Shown here: positions 31,548 to 40,577 of the stretch, piece after piece | How the letters are laid out: every line of letters begins with the position of its first letter | Numbering within the stretch: position 1 is the stretch's first letter | NCBI GenBank assembly: GCA_024434165.1 | Contig: QMIW01000018.1 | Coordinates: 1 to 54,135 of the forward strand | Direction: 5' to 3' | Length of the DNA: 54,135 nt | From: Chloroflexota bacterium | Lineage (GTDB): Bacteria; Chloroflexota; Anaerolineae; Anaerolineales; Villigracilaceae | Notes under the pieces: generated by a model | The model's database searches: none | The model's input: only the letters and a program-made list of their open reading frames with translations | Told to the model about the DNA's origin: nothing | Position numbers and translations under genes: made by a program

Positions 31548-34382
31548 ATGCCCCCAACCCTTTACCTCATTGACGGACACGCCCTCGCCTACCGCATGTA
31601 CTTCGCCCTGACCGCCGGCGGGAACAGCCAACGCTGGCAGACCTCGAAAGGCGAGCCGACCGCAGGCACGTACGGTTTCGCGCGCGAACTCATCCGCGTG
31701 CTGGAGCAGGAAAAGCCCGAATATCTCGCCGTGGCATTCGACGTGGGCAAGACCTTCCGCGACGACATCTTCCCCGAATACAAAGCCACGCGCGAGAAAA
31801 TGCCGGACGACCTGCGCGCGCAGATTCAACGCATCCGCGAGATGGTGGATTTGTTCAACATCCCGCGCCTCGAAATGGACGGTTACGAAGCGGACGACGT
31901 GCTCGGCTCGGTGGCGCGCATCGCCGCGGAGCAGGGACTCGGCGTGAAAATCATCACCGGCGACCGCGACCTCCTGCAGCTCGTCAACGAACGCACGGCG
32001 GTCTATCTGGCGGGCGACGACCAAACGTACATCACCGAGGCGGACGTGGTCAAAAAACTCGGCGTGCGCCCAAATCAGGTGGTGGATTACAAAGCCATCG
32101 TCGGAGATACGTCCGATAACATCCCCGGCGTGAAAGGCGTGGGCGAAAAGACCGCGGTTGCCCTGCTCGAAAAATTCGGCACGCTGGACGACATCTACGC
32201 CAACCTCGACCAGGTGGAGAACCGCTGGCGCGGGAAATTCGAGGCAAGCAGGGAAACGGCTTACATGAGCCGCGATCTGGCGCGCATCAAAACCGACCTG
32301 AAAATCAAATTCGACTTCGAACATGCCAGGGTCGCGCCGTTCGACGGCTCGAAACTCGAAGCCTTTTTCAGGGAGTTGGAATTCCGAACGCTGTTGAGCA
32401 AAATTCCCGTCATCAGCGGCGCGGTTGCGGAAACTGCGCCCGAAACCCCGCGCCGGGGCGGCGAACCGGGCGCGTCGAAGGGACGGCGCGGCAAGCCTGC
32501 CGGGCAAATCCCGATGTTTGCCGAGGAACCCCAGCCCATCGTCGTGGAGATCAAAACGCCGGAGATCGAGGTGGTCGTCGTGGATTCGGATGCGAAACTG
32601 AAAGACCTGGCTGGAGAACTTGGCAGGGCGAAGGTCATTTCGTTCGATACCGAAACCACCGACACCGAAGAAATGAAGGCGGAACTCGTTGGCATTTCGC
32701 TGGCGGTGAAGGAAGGGCAGGGTTATTACATCCCCATCGGTCACATGACGGGGAACAACCTGCCGCTGGCGAAAGTCATCGAAGCGCTCAAGCCGTCCAT
32801 GACCAACCCGAAGATCGGCAAGATGGCGCACAACGCCAAATACGATTACATCGTGCTCACGCGGCACGGGCTGGTCGTCTCGCCGCTCACGTTCGATACG
32901 ATGCTGGCGGAGTTCATTGTGGACCCATCTTCGCGCAACATGGGCTTGAAGAACCTCGCCGCGGCGCGCCTGGGCGAAGAGATGACTCACATCGAGGAAC
33001 TGATCGGCAAGGGCAGAAAGCAAATCAGCATGGCGGATGTGGCCATCGAGAGCGTTGCCAATTACGCCGCCGCCGACGCCGAAATCACCCTGCGCCTCTT
33101 GCCCATCATGGAGAAGGAACTCAGGCGCGTGAACGGATTGAAAATCCTCGAAGACATTGACATGCCGCTGACGCCCGTCCTCGCGGAGATGGAAATGACC
33201 GGCGCATTGATTGACACGGAATTCTTCGGGGAGATGTCCAAAGACCTTGCGAAGCGCCTGGCGGAGATCGAAAAGGAAATTTACGCACATACCGGCAGGA
33301 CGTTCAACATCAATTCGCCCCAGCAGCTCTCGGATGTGTTGTTCAACCACCTGCGCCTCGAACCACCCGATAAGGGACGCAAGACGGCCACGGGCTTTTA
33401 CTCCACCTCGGCGGACGTGCTGGAAGCCCTGCGCGGCAGGCATCCCGCCCTGGATTTCATCCTCGAGCACCGCGAACTCTCCAAGTTGAAATCCACCTAC
33501 GTGGATGCGCTTCCGGCAGCGGTGGATGCGAAGACCGGTCGCGTGCACACCTCTTACAGTCAGATCGGAGCCGTGACGGGACGCCTCTCCTCGAACAACC
33601 CGAACCTGCAAAACATCCCCATCCGCACCGAAACGGGACGGCGGGTCCGCAATGGGTTTATCGCCGGTAAAGGCAGTCTTCTGCTCTCGGTGGATTACTC
33701 GCAGATCGAACTGCGTATCGTGGCGCACATGGCGCAGGATGAAGCCATGCTCGCCGCCTTCCGCGTGGGAGAAGACATCCACGCCACGACCGCCGCCGCC
33801 ATTTACGATCTTCCGCTCGAAAGCGTCACCAAAGACATGCGCCGTCATGCCAAAGCCATCAACTTCGGGTTGATCTACGGCATGTCGGCGTTCGGGCTGA
33901 CGCGCTCCACCGAACTGACGCTCGCCGAGGCGGAGGACTTTGTGAAGGCGTATTTCAGGAAGTTCCCCGGCATCAAGAAGTACCTGGACGGCATCCGCCG
34001 CCAAGCCGCGGAGGTGGGCTACGTGGAAACCCTGCTCGGACGCAGGCGCTACTTCCCGGCATTGCAGGGCAAGGTCAACGTGCAGATGAAGAACCGCGAG
34101 GAACGCGAAGCCATCAACGCGCCCATTCAAGGCACGGCAGCAGACATCATGAAGATTGCGATGCTCAAAATCCCGCCTGCTTTGAAAGCCGCTGGGCTGA
34201 ACGCCAAAATGCTCCTGCAAGTGCACGACGAACTGGTGCTGGAAGTCCCCAAAAAGGAAATCGAAGCAGCCGCCAATGTGGTGCGCGAGACGATGGCGAA
34301 CGCCTACGCCATGAGCATTCCGCTCGAAACGGAAGCGCGAGCAGGCGTCAATTGGGGCGAGATGACAGTGCTGAGTAGGTAG
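31548..34382 (+). CDS. polA: DNA polymerase I
   Basis: 944 residues with all three domains. The 5'-nuclease domain is at 1-290 ('YLIDGHALAYRMYFAL', 'VAFDVGKTFRDD', 'EADDVLGSVARI', 'ITGDRDLLQLV', 'GDTSDNIPGVKGVGEKTA'). The 3'-5' exonuclease is at about 345-540, with an intact catalytic set: 'SFDTETTD' near 367-369, 'HNAKYDY' and 'YAAADAEI'. The polymerase domain has motif A 'LSVDYSQIELRI' (about 715), motif B 'RHAKAINFGLIYG' (about 770) and motif C 'VHDEL' (about 892). Unlike Thermus-type enzymes, proofreading residues are conserved. It fills gaps and removes RNA primers. No clear ribosome site precedes the ATG. Confidence 0.98.
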   Translation: MPPTLYLIDGHALAYRMYFALTAGGNSQRWQTSKGEPTAGTYGFARELIRVLEQEKPEYLAVAFDVGKTFRDDIFPEYKATREKMPDDLRAQIQRIREMVDLFNIPRLEMDGYEADDVLGSVARIAAEQGLGVKIITGDRDLLQLVNERTAVYLAGDDQTYITEADVVKKLGVRPNQVVDYKAIVGDTSDNIPGVKGVGEKTAVALLEKFGTLDDIYANLDQVENRWRGKFEASRETAYMSRDLARIKTDLKIKFDFEHARVAPFDGSKLEAFFRELEFRTLLSKIPVISGAVAETAPETPRRGGEPGASKGRRGKPAGQIPMFAEEPQPIVVEIKTPEIEVVVVDSDAKLKDLAGELGRAKVISFDTETTDTEEMKAELVGISLAVKEGQGYYIPIGHMTGNNLPLAKVIEALKPSMTNPKIGKMAHNAKYDYIVLTRHGLVVSPLTFDTMLAEFIVDPSSRNMGLKNLAAARLGEEMTHIEELIGKGRKQISMADVAIESVANYAAADAEITLRLLPIMEKELRRVNGLKILEDIDMPLTPVLAEMEMTGALIDTEFFGEMSKDLAKRLAEIEKEIYAHTGRTFNINSPQQLSDVLFNHLRLEPPDKGRKTATGFYSTSADVLEALRGRHPALDFILEHRELSKLKSTYVDALPAAVDAKTGRVHTSYSQIGAVTGRLSSNNPNLQNIPIRTETGRRVRNGFIAGKGSLLLSVDYSQIELRIVAHMAQDEAMLAAFRVGEDIHATTAAAIYDLPLESVTKDMRRHAKAINFGLIYGMSAFGLTRSTELTLAEAEDFVKAYFRKFPGIKKYLDGIRRQAAEVGYVETLLGRRRYFPALQGKVNVQMKNREEREAINAPIQGTAADIMKIAMLKIPPALKAAGLNAKMLLQVHDELVLEVPKKEIEAAANVVRETMANAYAMSIPLETEARAGVNWGEMTVLSR

Positions 34383-34652
34383 TGTCGAAAGCTGGGTTTG
34401 AAGGGGGTTGGATTGATTTGGAGGGCGGTAGGGCGTATAATTTTTGAAATTATTGGGATGTGGTACAGCCTGCGGGCTGTTCAGGACATCACATGGGGCA
34501 CTATTCCCGCTTCAGCCTTTTTTCCTGGACTGTCCATCCAGGACAGGCTGGCCGCACGCAGGCTTGCTGCCTATGAAGATCACACGAGACGAGCCGCAAA
34601 CCGTTAGCCTGCCAATAAGGTTGTCATTCAAAGAAAGTAAAGAGGCACACTT
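34383..34652. other. Non-coding spacer with attC-like half site
   Basis: 270 bp between polA and the AT-rich islet. It holds the stem CTGTCCATCCAGGACAG (around 34537-34553), whose right part CCAGGACAGGCTGG recurs near 38292-38306. It ends with GCCGCAAACC-GTTAGCC (34593-34609), like the L'/R' end of an integron attC. No gene is visible. Confidence 0.4.
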
Positions 34653-35159
34653 ATGGACGCCGAAGGTCAAGAAACCACAAAAGATGCAGGAACTCCTCAA
34701 AAACTAAACCTGAAGGAAATAATCGAGCGTAACCTTGTAGTATTTTTCTTGACGGCTTTGTTTACCGGCTTTGCGGCAGGGTACAACGCTTACGTCAAAG
34801 TTGTGGAAACATCGGGTCAAGTGCTTGTAGGAAAAGACGAATATGTCCTAAAAAAAGACCTTGTTGGCACAATCCTGAAAACTGAGGCGGTTAGAGAAAT
34901 TGATCATTTAATCGAAATCGGACAAGACGTAAAGGATAACGACGCGGAAACCAGGATTTGGCTAATGCGGGTACTGGCGTTTATTCACGGATTAAACCTT
35001 GAAAAAGACTCTGAATGGGATGAACGTCCAACATCAGCAATAGAATCGGATATTCGATATGTGCTTCTTGATCCGTCACTAGAAATCCAGAGACAGAAAA
35101 CGCTGGGAATATTGCAAGGATTCAAGGCGGCATTTCAAACCCAAGTGTATAGTCCGTGA
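34653..35159 (+). CDS. Single-pass membrane protein of unknown function (AT-rich islet)
   Basis: 168 residues. The charged N-terminus is followed by one membrane helix at about 28-48 ('LVVFFLTALFTGFAAGYNAYV') and a soluble alpha-helical C-terminal domain rich in Asp, Glu and Lys ('LIEIGQDVKDNDAETRIWLMRVLAFIHGL'). I do not recognise the family. Codon use is clearly more AT-rich than polA and serC on either side, suggesting acquisition by transfer. AAAGAGG precedes the ATG. Its stop is next to the start region of the glycosyltransferase gene, so the two are probably co-transcribed. Confidence 0.7.
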   Translation: MDAEGQETTKDAGTPQKLNLKEIIERNLVVFFLTALFTGFAAGYNAYVKVVETSGQVLVGKDEYVLKKDLVGTILKTEAVREIDHLIEIGQDVKDNDAETRIWLMRVLAFIHGLNLEKDSEWDERPTSAIESDIRYVLLDPSLEIQRQKTLGILQGFKAAFQTQVYSP

Positions 35160-35188
35160 ACTTATTGCCTTCTACGAGGACATTGCAA

Positions 35189-36817
35189 ATGAATTCAAAA
35201 AAGACCTATTTATTCAGCAGCAAAAATGTTCAACCTGCTATGTTATTGACAATGGCGGGCGTCTGGGTTTTGTTAAATTCCGTTTTTGTCAACAAGTATT
35301 ACATATTTGTGACCTCACAAATTACCTGGTCCACCAAAATCTTTGCTCTACTTGTGATTGGATGGCTGGGTCTGACTTCATTTTACGCAATCTTTCATGT
35401 AGTTTCCTTCTTCGTCTCTGTAATGATAAGAAGAATTTACAGGAACACACCACGGGATTATACAAATACCCCCCCTGTTGCAATCTTATATACCTGCATG
35501 AATGACATTAAAGAGAAGGCAATAAACGCCTGTTTGGATCAAAATTACCCCAACTTCACTGTATACGTTCTCGACGATTCGTCTTCCGATAAAGAACAGC
35601 AGCTTGTAGACGATCTGCAAAAAAAATTCGAGAATAGATTTTTTGTGATTCGACGGGCACATCACTCGGGCTATAAGGCTGGAAATCTCAATAATGCATT
35701 GAGACGTATTGGCAAAGCATATACCTATATTTGCGTCGTTGATTCAGACGAGATTATCCCTACAACATTTCTTCGGGATTTAGTGGCAATTTTAGAGAAA
35801 AACGCAAGCCTGGGATTTGTTCAAGCATCACATCGCCAATATAGTGAAACGGACTACGGAAAACTTATCGGCGGCAACATTGATCTCCATTGGAAATACT
35901 TTTTTCCCGCAAGGAACATGTTCGGATTTGTTTATTCTTATGGGCATGGAGTGTTGTTAAGAACCGAAATATTGCTAAAAATCGGAGGTTTTCCCGAAAT
36001 AGTTTCCGAAGATATTGCACTATCCACAAAAATCAGGGAAAACGGTTACAGAGGTTACTATGCTTACGATATTGAATCTCTCGAAGAAGCACCGCCATCT
36101 TACCAGGCATTTCGCAGAAAGAATGAAAAAATTGTCGGAGGAACTTTGGAATTTCTCTATAAGTATTCCCGGCAATTTTTCCAGGCAAAAGATATATCTT
36201 TAACAGAGAAGATGGATTTAATTTTGACCTTGCTGGTTATTTATTTGCCAGTTTTATTTCTGTTTTATGTTCTCGCAACCTATGCCATAATTCTGAGCGG
36301 GAACAGCCTGAAGATGACAACCATTTTCAATGACACGCCTTTTCTCTGGTATTTTTTCTTTACCATATTTGCCCCTCTTGTCTATTTGATACCCAATCTC
36401 ATGAAATCTCCTTTAAAAGTACTAATGCACATCCTAAGAATGGGAACTGTTCATCTTTCAACTTGTGTGCAGACGACTGGAACGACAATTAAATGGCTGA
36501 CAGACAAGAAAACGAGATTTGTACCCACTGGCGACCGTGCGTACATTAATTCGAGTAACGGTCCAATAATGGAGTCCCTAATTGGGTTGGGATTTATTGC
36601 GGTTGGAACATCAACGACATCTCTTTACCTGATTGCCATAGGATTGTCGTTACTTTTTGTAATTTTTCTGGTGAAAAGTAAGAAACAACGAAGATTTGGC
36701 ATCCTTCTACTTCCGATACCTGTTTTGATAACGTTCGTCGCTTTGTTTGGTGCGCCAATCTCGTTGGTTCTTGCATCAGGCGCAATATTTACCGGCGTAG
36801 TCTGGGCATTTTTCTAA
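35189..36817 (+). CDS. Membrane-bound family 2 glycosyltransferase (cellulose-synthase-like)
   Basis: 542 residues from the ATG at 35189, with GAGG 9 nt upstream; a GTG at 35156 overlapping the previous stop is an alternative. Two N-terminal helices (about 16-38 and 48-78) precede a GT-A domain at 90-320: 'VLDDSSSD' (Asp129-Asp130), 'VVDSDE' (DxD at 185-187), 'SEDIAL' with Asp275 as catalytic base, and 'QAFRRK' near 306-311 as the degenerate QxxRW. At least five C-terminal helices follow. It probably polymerises or exports a polysaccharide. It is AT-rich compared with the flanking genome. Confidence 0.88.
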   Translation: MNSKKTYLFSSKNVQPAMLLTMAGVWVLLNSVFVNKYYIFVTSQITWSTKIFALLVIGWLGLTSFYAIFHVVSFFVSVMIRRIYRNTPRDYTNTPPVAILYTCMNDIKEKAINACLDQNYPNFTVYVLDDSSSDKEQQLVDDLQKKFENRFFVIRRAHHSGYKAGNLNNALRRIGKAYTYICVVDSDEIIPTTFLRDLVAILEKNASLGFVQASHRQYSETDYGKLIGGNIDLHWKYFFPARNMFGFVYSYGHGVLLRTEILLKIGGFPEIVSEDIALSTKIRENGYRGYYAYDIESLEEAPPSYQAFRRKNEKIVGGTLEFLYKYSRQFFQAKDISLTEKMDLILTLLVIYLPVLFLFYVLATYAIILSGNSLKMTTIFNDTPFLWYFFFTIFAPLVYLIPNLMKSPLKVLMHILRMGTVHLSTCVQTTGTTIKWLTDKKTRFVPTGDRAYINSSNGPIMESLIGLGFIAVGTSTTSLYLIAIGLSLLFVIFLVKSKKQRRFGILLLPIPVLITFVALFGAPISLVLASGAIFTGVVWAFF

Positions 36818-36831
36818 TCACCCCATTCCCA

Positions 36832-36880
36832 AACGGGACAACAAGGCGTGCCTCTCGCCTCTCCGCAGGCGGCGCAAACC
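36832..36880. other. attC-like recombination site candidate 1
   Basis: Between the two glycosyltransferase genes: ACAAC-aagg-CGTGCC, a short loop, then GGCGGCGC-aaacc-GTTCGC. The spacing (about 50-60 bp) and the paired L and R boxes resemble integron attC sites, though the R boxes are not consensus. Confidence 0.35.
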
Positions 36881-36936
36881 GTTCGCAACCTAAAAAATTC
36901 GCTCCTCATAAAAAGCAAAAGGACAACTCAGAAATT

Positions 36937-38199
36937 ATGCGTATCGTGATTGTCGCCCCAGGAAGCCGCGGGGATGTTCAGCCTTACATTGCATTAGGAA
37001 AGGGTTTACAGAATGCGGGGCATTTCATTCGTCTTGTAAGTCACAGCAACTTCGAGTCATTGGTTGCCTCACATGGTCTTGAGTTCTGGTCGTTTGGAAA
37101 TGATGTAAAAAATGCCGTTGAAAACGGCGAAATACGGGAGTTGACCGAAAAGGGAAATTTTCTTTTATTAATGGCGAAAATGGCAAAAGAGGCCGAACGC
37201 GAAGCGCTTCGGTTTGCCGAAGGCGGTCTAAGGGCGGCGCAGGGAATGGATCTGGTATTGTCGGGGATAGGCGGATTATTCATCGGCACTGCAATTGCGG
37301 AAAAATTAGACATTCCATTTATTCAAGCCTATGTATTTCCTTTCACGCCTACAAAGGAATTTTCCAGTGTTCTTACCCCAAAAATTCCGCCCCTCTTTAA
37401 CCGTTTTTCGCATCATCTTGCCCGTCAATTGATGTGGCAGGGGTTTCGGTCAGCAGACACAATGGCTAGAAAAAAAGCGCTGAACATACCGACATCTTCC
37501 CTTTTGGGACCCTACCATTCCAGGTCCACGCATAATATGCCCATTCTCTACGGTTTTAGCCCTTCGGTGATTCCCGCGCCATCAGACTGGACCGGCGATA
37601 TTCACATTACCGGGTATTGGTTTACAGATGAAGGAGAAAATTGGCGCCCCCCCGCAGCGCTTCTCGATTTCCTGCAATCTGGTTCCGCCCCTTTGTATAT
37701 CGGGTTTGGCAGCATGAGCAATCGGAATCCCGAACAGACAGCGGATTTGGTCATTCAAGCATTAGCACAAACGAATCAGCGCGCCATCCTGCTCTCAGGC
37801 TGGGGCGGGTTACAAAAAGCGAATATCCCCGACTCAATTTTTATGATTGACTCTATTCCGCACTCATGGTTATTTCCGCGTGTATCTGCGGTTATTCATC
37901 ACGGCGGAGCGAGCACAACCGCCGCTGGGCTTAAGGCAGGTGTGCCATCCATAGTCATTCCATTTTTTGGCGACCAGCCTTTTTGGGGTCAGCGAATTGC
38001 TGATTTAGGGGTGGGACCAAAACCAATCCCGCGAAAAAAACTTACCGCCGAAAGGCTCGCAAATGCCATAAACGAAGCGCTTACCAATGAAGGTATACGC
38101 CAACGCGCCTCAAAATTAGGCAGGCAAATTCAAACCGAAAATGGAATAGAATCTGCTGTGGAAATTATCAATAAACTTGAGAAGCGCAAGGCTGCCTAA
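36937..38199 (+). CDS. UGT-type glycosyltransferase (family 1, sterol/macrolide-like)
   Basis: 420 residues of GT-B fold. The N-terminal Rossmann half begins 'MRIVIVAPGSRGDVQPYIALGKGLQNAGH', the signature of sterol/flavonoid UGTs. The C-terminal donor half has 'PLYIGFGSMSNRNPEQT' and the PSPG-like block 'VIHHGGASTTAAGLKAGVPSIVIPFFGDQPFWGQRIADLGVGP' near 318-355. It transfers a sugar from a nucleotide donor to a hydrophobic acceptor such as a lipid or hopanoid. It is AT-rich, flanked by attC-like spacers, and the stop codon lies inside the R-box GCCTAAC (38194-38200), as is usual for cassette genes. Confidence 0.92.
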   Translation: MRIVIVAPGSRGDVQPYIALGKGLQNAGHFIRLVSHSNFESLVASHGLEFWSFGNDVKNAVENGEIRELTEKGNFLLLMAKMAKEAEREALRFAEGGLRAAQGMDLVLSGIGGLFIGTAIAEKLDIPFIQAYVFPFTPTKEFSSVLTPKIPPLFNRFSHHLARQLMWQGFRSADTMARKKALNIPTSSLLGPYHSRSTHNMPILYGFSPSVIPAPSDWTGDIHITGYWFTDEGENWRPPAALLDFLQSGSAPLYIGFGSMSNRNPEQTADLVIQALAQTNQRAILLSGWGGLQKANIPDSIFMIDSIPHSWLFPRVSAVIHHGGASTTAAGLKAGVPSIVIPFFGDQPFWGQRIADLGVGPKPIPRKKLTAERLANAINEALTNEGIRQRASKLGRQIQTENGIESAVEIINKLEKRKAA

Positions 38200-38351
38200 C
38201 AAAACGCGCATTCCGTCTTCGCGGGGCGGGCGGTCTTGACCCTCGGACGAACGCCGGGGACAGGCTGCCGCCCTTCATGGCGGCTTCGCCAGCCAGGACA
38301 GGCTGGTGACCCACTCACTCCGCTCCGGGGCGGTGGCACAAACCGTTCAGC
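38194..38351. other. attC-like recombination site candidate 2
   Basis: It starts with a consensus R'' box GCCTAAC (38194-38200), then AAAAC-GCGCA. It ends in GGCAC-AAACC-GTTCAGC (R' at 38345-38351). In between are stems such as GCCAGCCAGGACAGGCTGG. The 158-bp length is slightly long for attC and R' matches R'' at 5 of 7 positions. Confidence 0.4.
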
Positions 38352-38357
38352 GGCTCA

Positions 38358-38873
38358 GTGCAAGGATCAGCAAAATTGACTTATAAAAAATATACCAAAG
38401 AAGATCAACGATCAATGGCTGCCTGGGCAGCAGATTGTGCTGAGCGGGTACTTCCCCTTTTCAAGAAAGCCTACCCTAAAGATGATCGGCCCCGTCATGC
38501 CATTGAAACGTGCCAAACATGGGTTCGTACAGGTATATTCAGGATGACCGATATACGTCGCGCTTCTCTTGCAGCGCATGCGGCTGCCCGCGATGCGAAG
38601 GAAAATGACGCGGCGTGCTTTGCCGCGCGTGCCGCAGGTCAAGCGGTGGCAACTGCACATGTTCCCCAACACGCCTACGGTGGGGCTTATTATGCTCTGA
38701 AGGCGCTTGCGGCAAGCGATCCTGCAAATGCCGAGGCGCGAATCGCCGAGGAACGCAGTTGGCAGGCACAGCATCTTCCCGAACATCTCAGGGAAGAGAT
38801 TATGAAACGAATAATAATTCAAAAGAAGGGCGAACGAATTGTCGTCAAAATACAAAAAGGCGGGGGGTTTTAA
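38358..38873 (+). CDS. Putative immunity-type protein (Imm-5-like)
   Basis: 171 residues from a GTG at 38358. It is all-helical with repeated Ala-rich helices: 'DQRSMAAWAADCAERVLPLFKKAYPKDDRPRHAIETCQTWV', 'AARDAKENDAACFAARAAGQAVATAHVPQHAYGGAYYALKAL' and 'WQAQHLPEHLREEIMKRI'. This matches the small proteins annotated as putative immunity protein, found near polymorphic toxins and in integron cassettes. No toxin is in the window, so it is an orphan here. It is the last gene of the islet. Confidence 0.75.
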   Translation: MQGSAKLTYKKYTKEDQRSMAAWAADCAERVLPLFKKAYPKDDRPRHAIETCQTWVRTGIFRMTDIRRASLAAHAAARDAKENDAACFAARAAGQAVATAHVPQHAYGGAYYALKALAASDPANAEARIAEERSWQAQHLPEHLREEIMKRIIIQKKGERIVVKIQKGGGF

Positions 38874-38900
38874 TCTTGATGAATCCAGCGTTGAGAAAGC

Positions 38901-38968
38901 CGCCCATCAAAACGCGCACCCGTCTTCGCTGCGCGGCGTGCATATATCCCGGCGTCTCAATGTTCGTC
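38901..38968. other. attC-like recombination site candidate 3 (degenerate)
   Basis: GCCCATC-AAAAC-GCGCACCCGTCTTCGC repeats the left half of the site at 38194 (GCCTAAC-AAAAC-GCGCATTCCGTCTTCGC). The right half, GGCGTC-TCAAT-GTTCGTC, is poor. Confidence 0.3.
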
Positions 38969-39020
38969 GAGCAAATCCCCGAAGGCAAGTTTTCTGCATG
39001 ACAAGGCAATCCATGAAACA

Positions 39021-39050
39021 AAGACCTCCGAACTTAAACTCGGAGGTCTT
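39021..39050. terminator. Bidirectional terminator between islet and serC
   Basis: Perfect 11-bp arms AAGACCTCCGA (39021-39031) and TCGGAGGTCTT (39040-39050), between converging transcripts. The T-run is short. Confidence 0.75.
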
Positions 39051-39107
39051 CCACTTTTCGCTTCCCCTCCCCCAACCGCTCAACTACTCGACTTTCCGAC
39101 CACCACC

Positions 39108-40199
39108 CTACCCATTCTTCTTCTGGAATTCCTTCATGAACTTCACCAGTTCCTGCGCGCCTTCGAGGGTCATGGCGTTGTAAATGGAAGCGCGCATTCC
39201 ACCCACTGAACGATGTCCCTTCAAACCGATCAACCCGGCGCTCTTCGCCTCTTTGGCAAAGGTCTCTTCGAGCTGCTCGCTCGGCAGGCGGAACGGGATG
39301 TTCATGATCGAGCGGGCTTCGGGCTTGGCGTGTCCGCGGTAGAAGCCGCCGCTTTCGTCAATCGCCTTGTAGATGACGTCCGCCTTCGAGCGGTTGAGTT
39401 TTTCGATTGCGGCGAGACCGCCCATTTTCTTCACCCACTTGAAGACCAGCCCCACGATATAAATCGCAAACGACGGCGGCGTGTTGTGCAGCGACCCGCT
39501 CTCGGCGAGCGTCTTGTAATCGAGCATCACGGGCAGGTTTTCGGGCGCGCGCGCGATCATGTCGTCGCGGGCGATCACCATCGTCACACCCGAAGGACCC
39601 GCGTTCTTCTGCGCCCCGGCGTAGATCAACGCATATTTTGAAACGTCAATCGGGCGGCTGATGAAATCGGACGAAGCATCGCAGACCAGCGGCACGCCGT
39701 CGGGCGGGGTCGGCTCGTTGAAGAACTCCACACCGTGAATCGTCTCATTGGACGTGAAATGCAAATACGCCGCTTTCGGGTCGAGGTCGAGTCGTCCGGG
39801 CAGGCAGTTGAACCCGTCCGCTTCGGTGGAGGCGGCAATATGCACCGCGCCGAGTTTTTTGGCTTCCTTCACCGCGGTCTTGCTCCAAGAACCCGTCACA
39901 ATGTAATCGGCGGAGGCGCCCGCCGCGCGCAGGTTCATCGGCACCATCGCAAATTGAAGCGTCGCGCCGCCCTGCAGGAACATCACCTTGTAATTCGACG
40001 GGATGCCAAGCAGGTCGCGCAGGTCCGCTTCGGCAGTCTGGATGATGCCCTCGAACTCCTTCGAGCGATGACTGATCTCCATCACCGACATACCCGTGCC
40101 CTTGTAATCGAGCAGTTCCGCCTGCGCCGCCTGCAGCACCTCCAGCGGCAGGACAGCCGGACCCGGGTTGAAGTTATAGACGCGTTTTAATTCAGACAT
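39108..40199 (-). CDS. serC: Phosphoserine aminotransferase
   Basis: 363 residues from the ATG at 40199 (MSELKRVYNFNPGPAVLP) with AGGAG upstream; a longer in-frame start at 40307 adds an unconserved leader. SerC signatures are 'NFNPGPA', 'HRSKEF', 'FLQGGATLQF', 'CDASSDF' and the PLP lysine Lys198 in 'AGAQKNAGPSG', ending 'RASIYNAMTLEGAQELVKFMKEF'. It converts 3-phosphohydroxypyruvate and glutamate to phosphoserine. It is divergent from serA across a 378-bp spacer. No serB gene is in the window. Confidence 0.97.
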   Translation of the reverse strand: MSELKRVYNFNPGPAVLPLEVLQAAQAELLDYKGTGMSVMEISHRSKEFEGIIQTAEADLRDLLGIPSNYKVMFLQGGATLQFAMVPMNLRAAGASADYIVTGSWSKTAVKEAKKLGAVHIAASTEADGFNCLPGRLDLDPKAAYLHFTSNETIHGVEFFNEPTPPDGVPLVCDASSDFISRPIDVSKYALIYAGAQKNAGPSGVTMVIARDDMIARAPENLPVMLDYKTLAESGSLHNTPPSFAIYIVGLVFKWVKKMGGLAAIEKLNRSKADVIYKAIDESGGFYRGHAKPEARSIMNIPFRLPSEQLEETFAKEAKSAGLIGLKGHRSVGGMRASIYNAMTLEGAQELVKFMKEFQKKNG

Positions 40200-40370
40200 G
40201 AATGAGACTCCTGTTTTGGATATGATTTCGCCTCTTGCCGGACGTTGAACTTGATTCAGTTTCAGATGGCGATCCCTGCGCTCAGGGCGCAAACCCATCC
40301 GCCCCATTATATACTTTTGTCAGACAATTCCACAAGAACAAATGGCACGAATTCAGGCTGATGGTTGTCG

Positions 40371-40399
40371 TTGACAAAGAAAAACCTCGTTGTTAGAAT
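40371..40399 (+). promoter_or_regulatory. Sigma70-type promoter of the serA operon
   Basis: Consensus TTGACA (40371-40376), exactly 17 bp, then TAGAAT (40394-40399). Transcription from about 40406 would give a leader of about 170 nt before serA. Confidence 0.75.
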
Positions 40400-40426
40400 G
40401 ACCGCTGTGTTGCGCATGACTTCACA

Positions 40427-40465
40427 AACAGGAGCCAAGCCGGGTTTGCCGGTTGGGTTCCTGTT
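40427..40465 (+). promoter_or_regulatory. Strong hairpin in the serA leader
   Basis: A 17-bp stem (40427-40443 with 40449-40465, one mismatch and two G-U pairs) around a 5-nt loop, GTTTG. It lies about 110 nt before serA and is followed by ATTAATTTCCC, not a T-run. It may be a regulatory leader structure. Confidence 0.5.
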
Positions 40466-40577
40466 ATTAATTTCCCAACGATACCGTGAAATTCCAGCCC
40501 CGAATGTGTCGAAGAGCGTCCCGCGCGGATGAACGGGCGGCGCGAATTCGCAGTACACCTTGCACAGGAGAACAAGC

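Noticed and set aside
31392-34226. A 944-codon minus-strand frame opposite polA
   Set aside because: It covers the polA gene in antisense; polA has all catalytic motifs, and this frame shows none.
40400-40577. T-box or serine riboswitch in the serA leader
   Set aside because: No AGGGTGGNACCGCG-type antiterminator element or recognisable aptamer core was found by eye; only a single strong hairpin.
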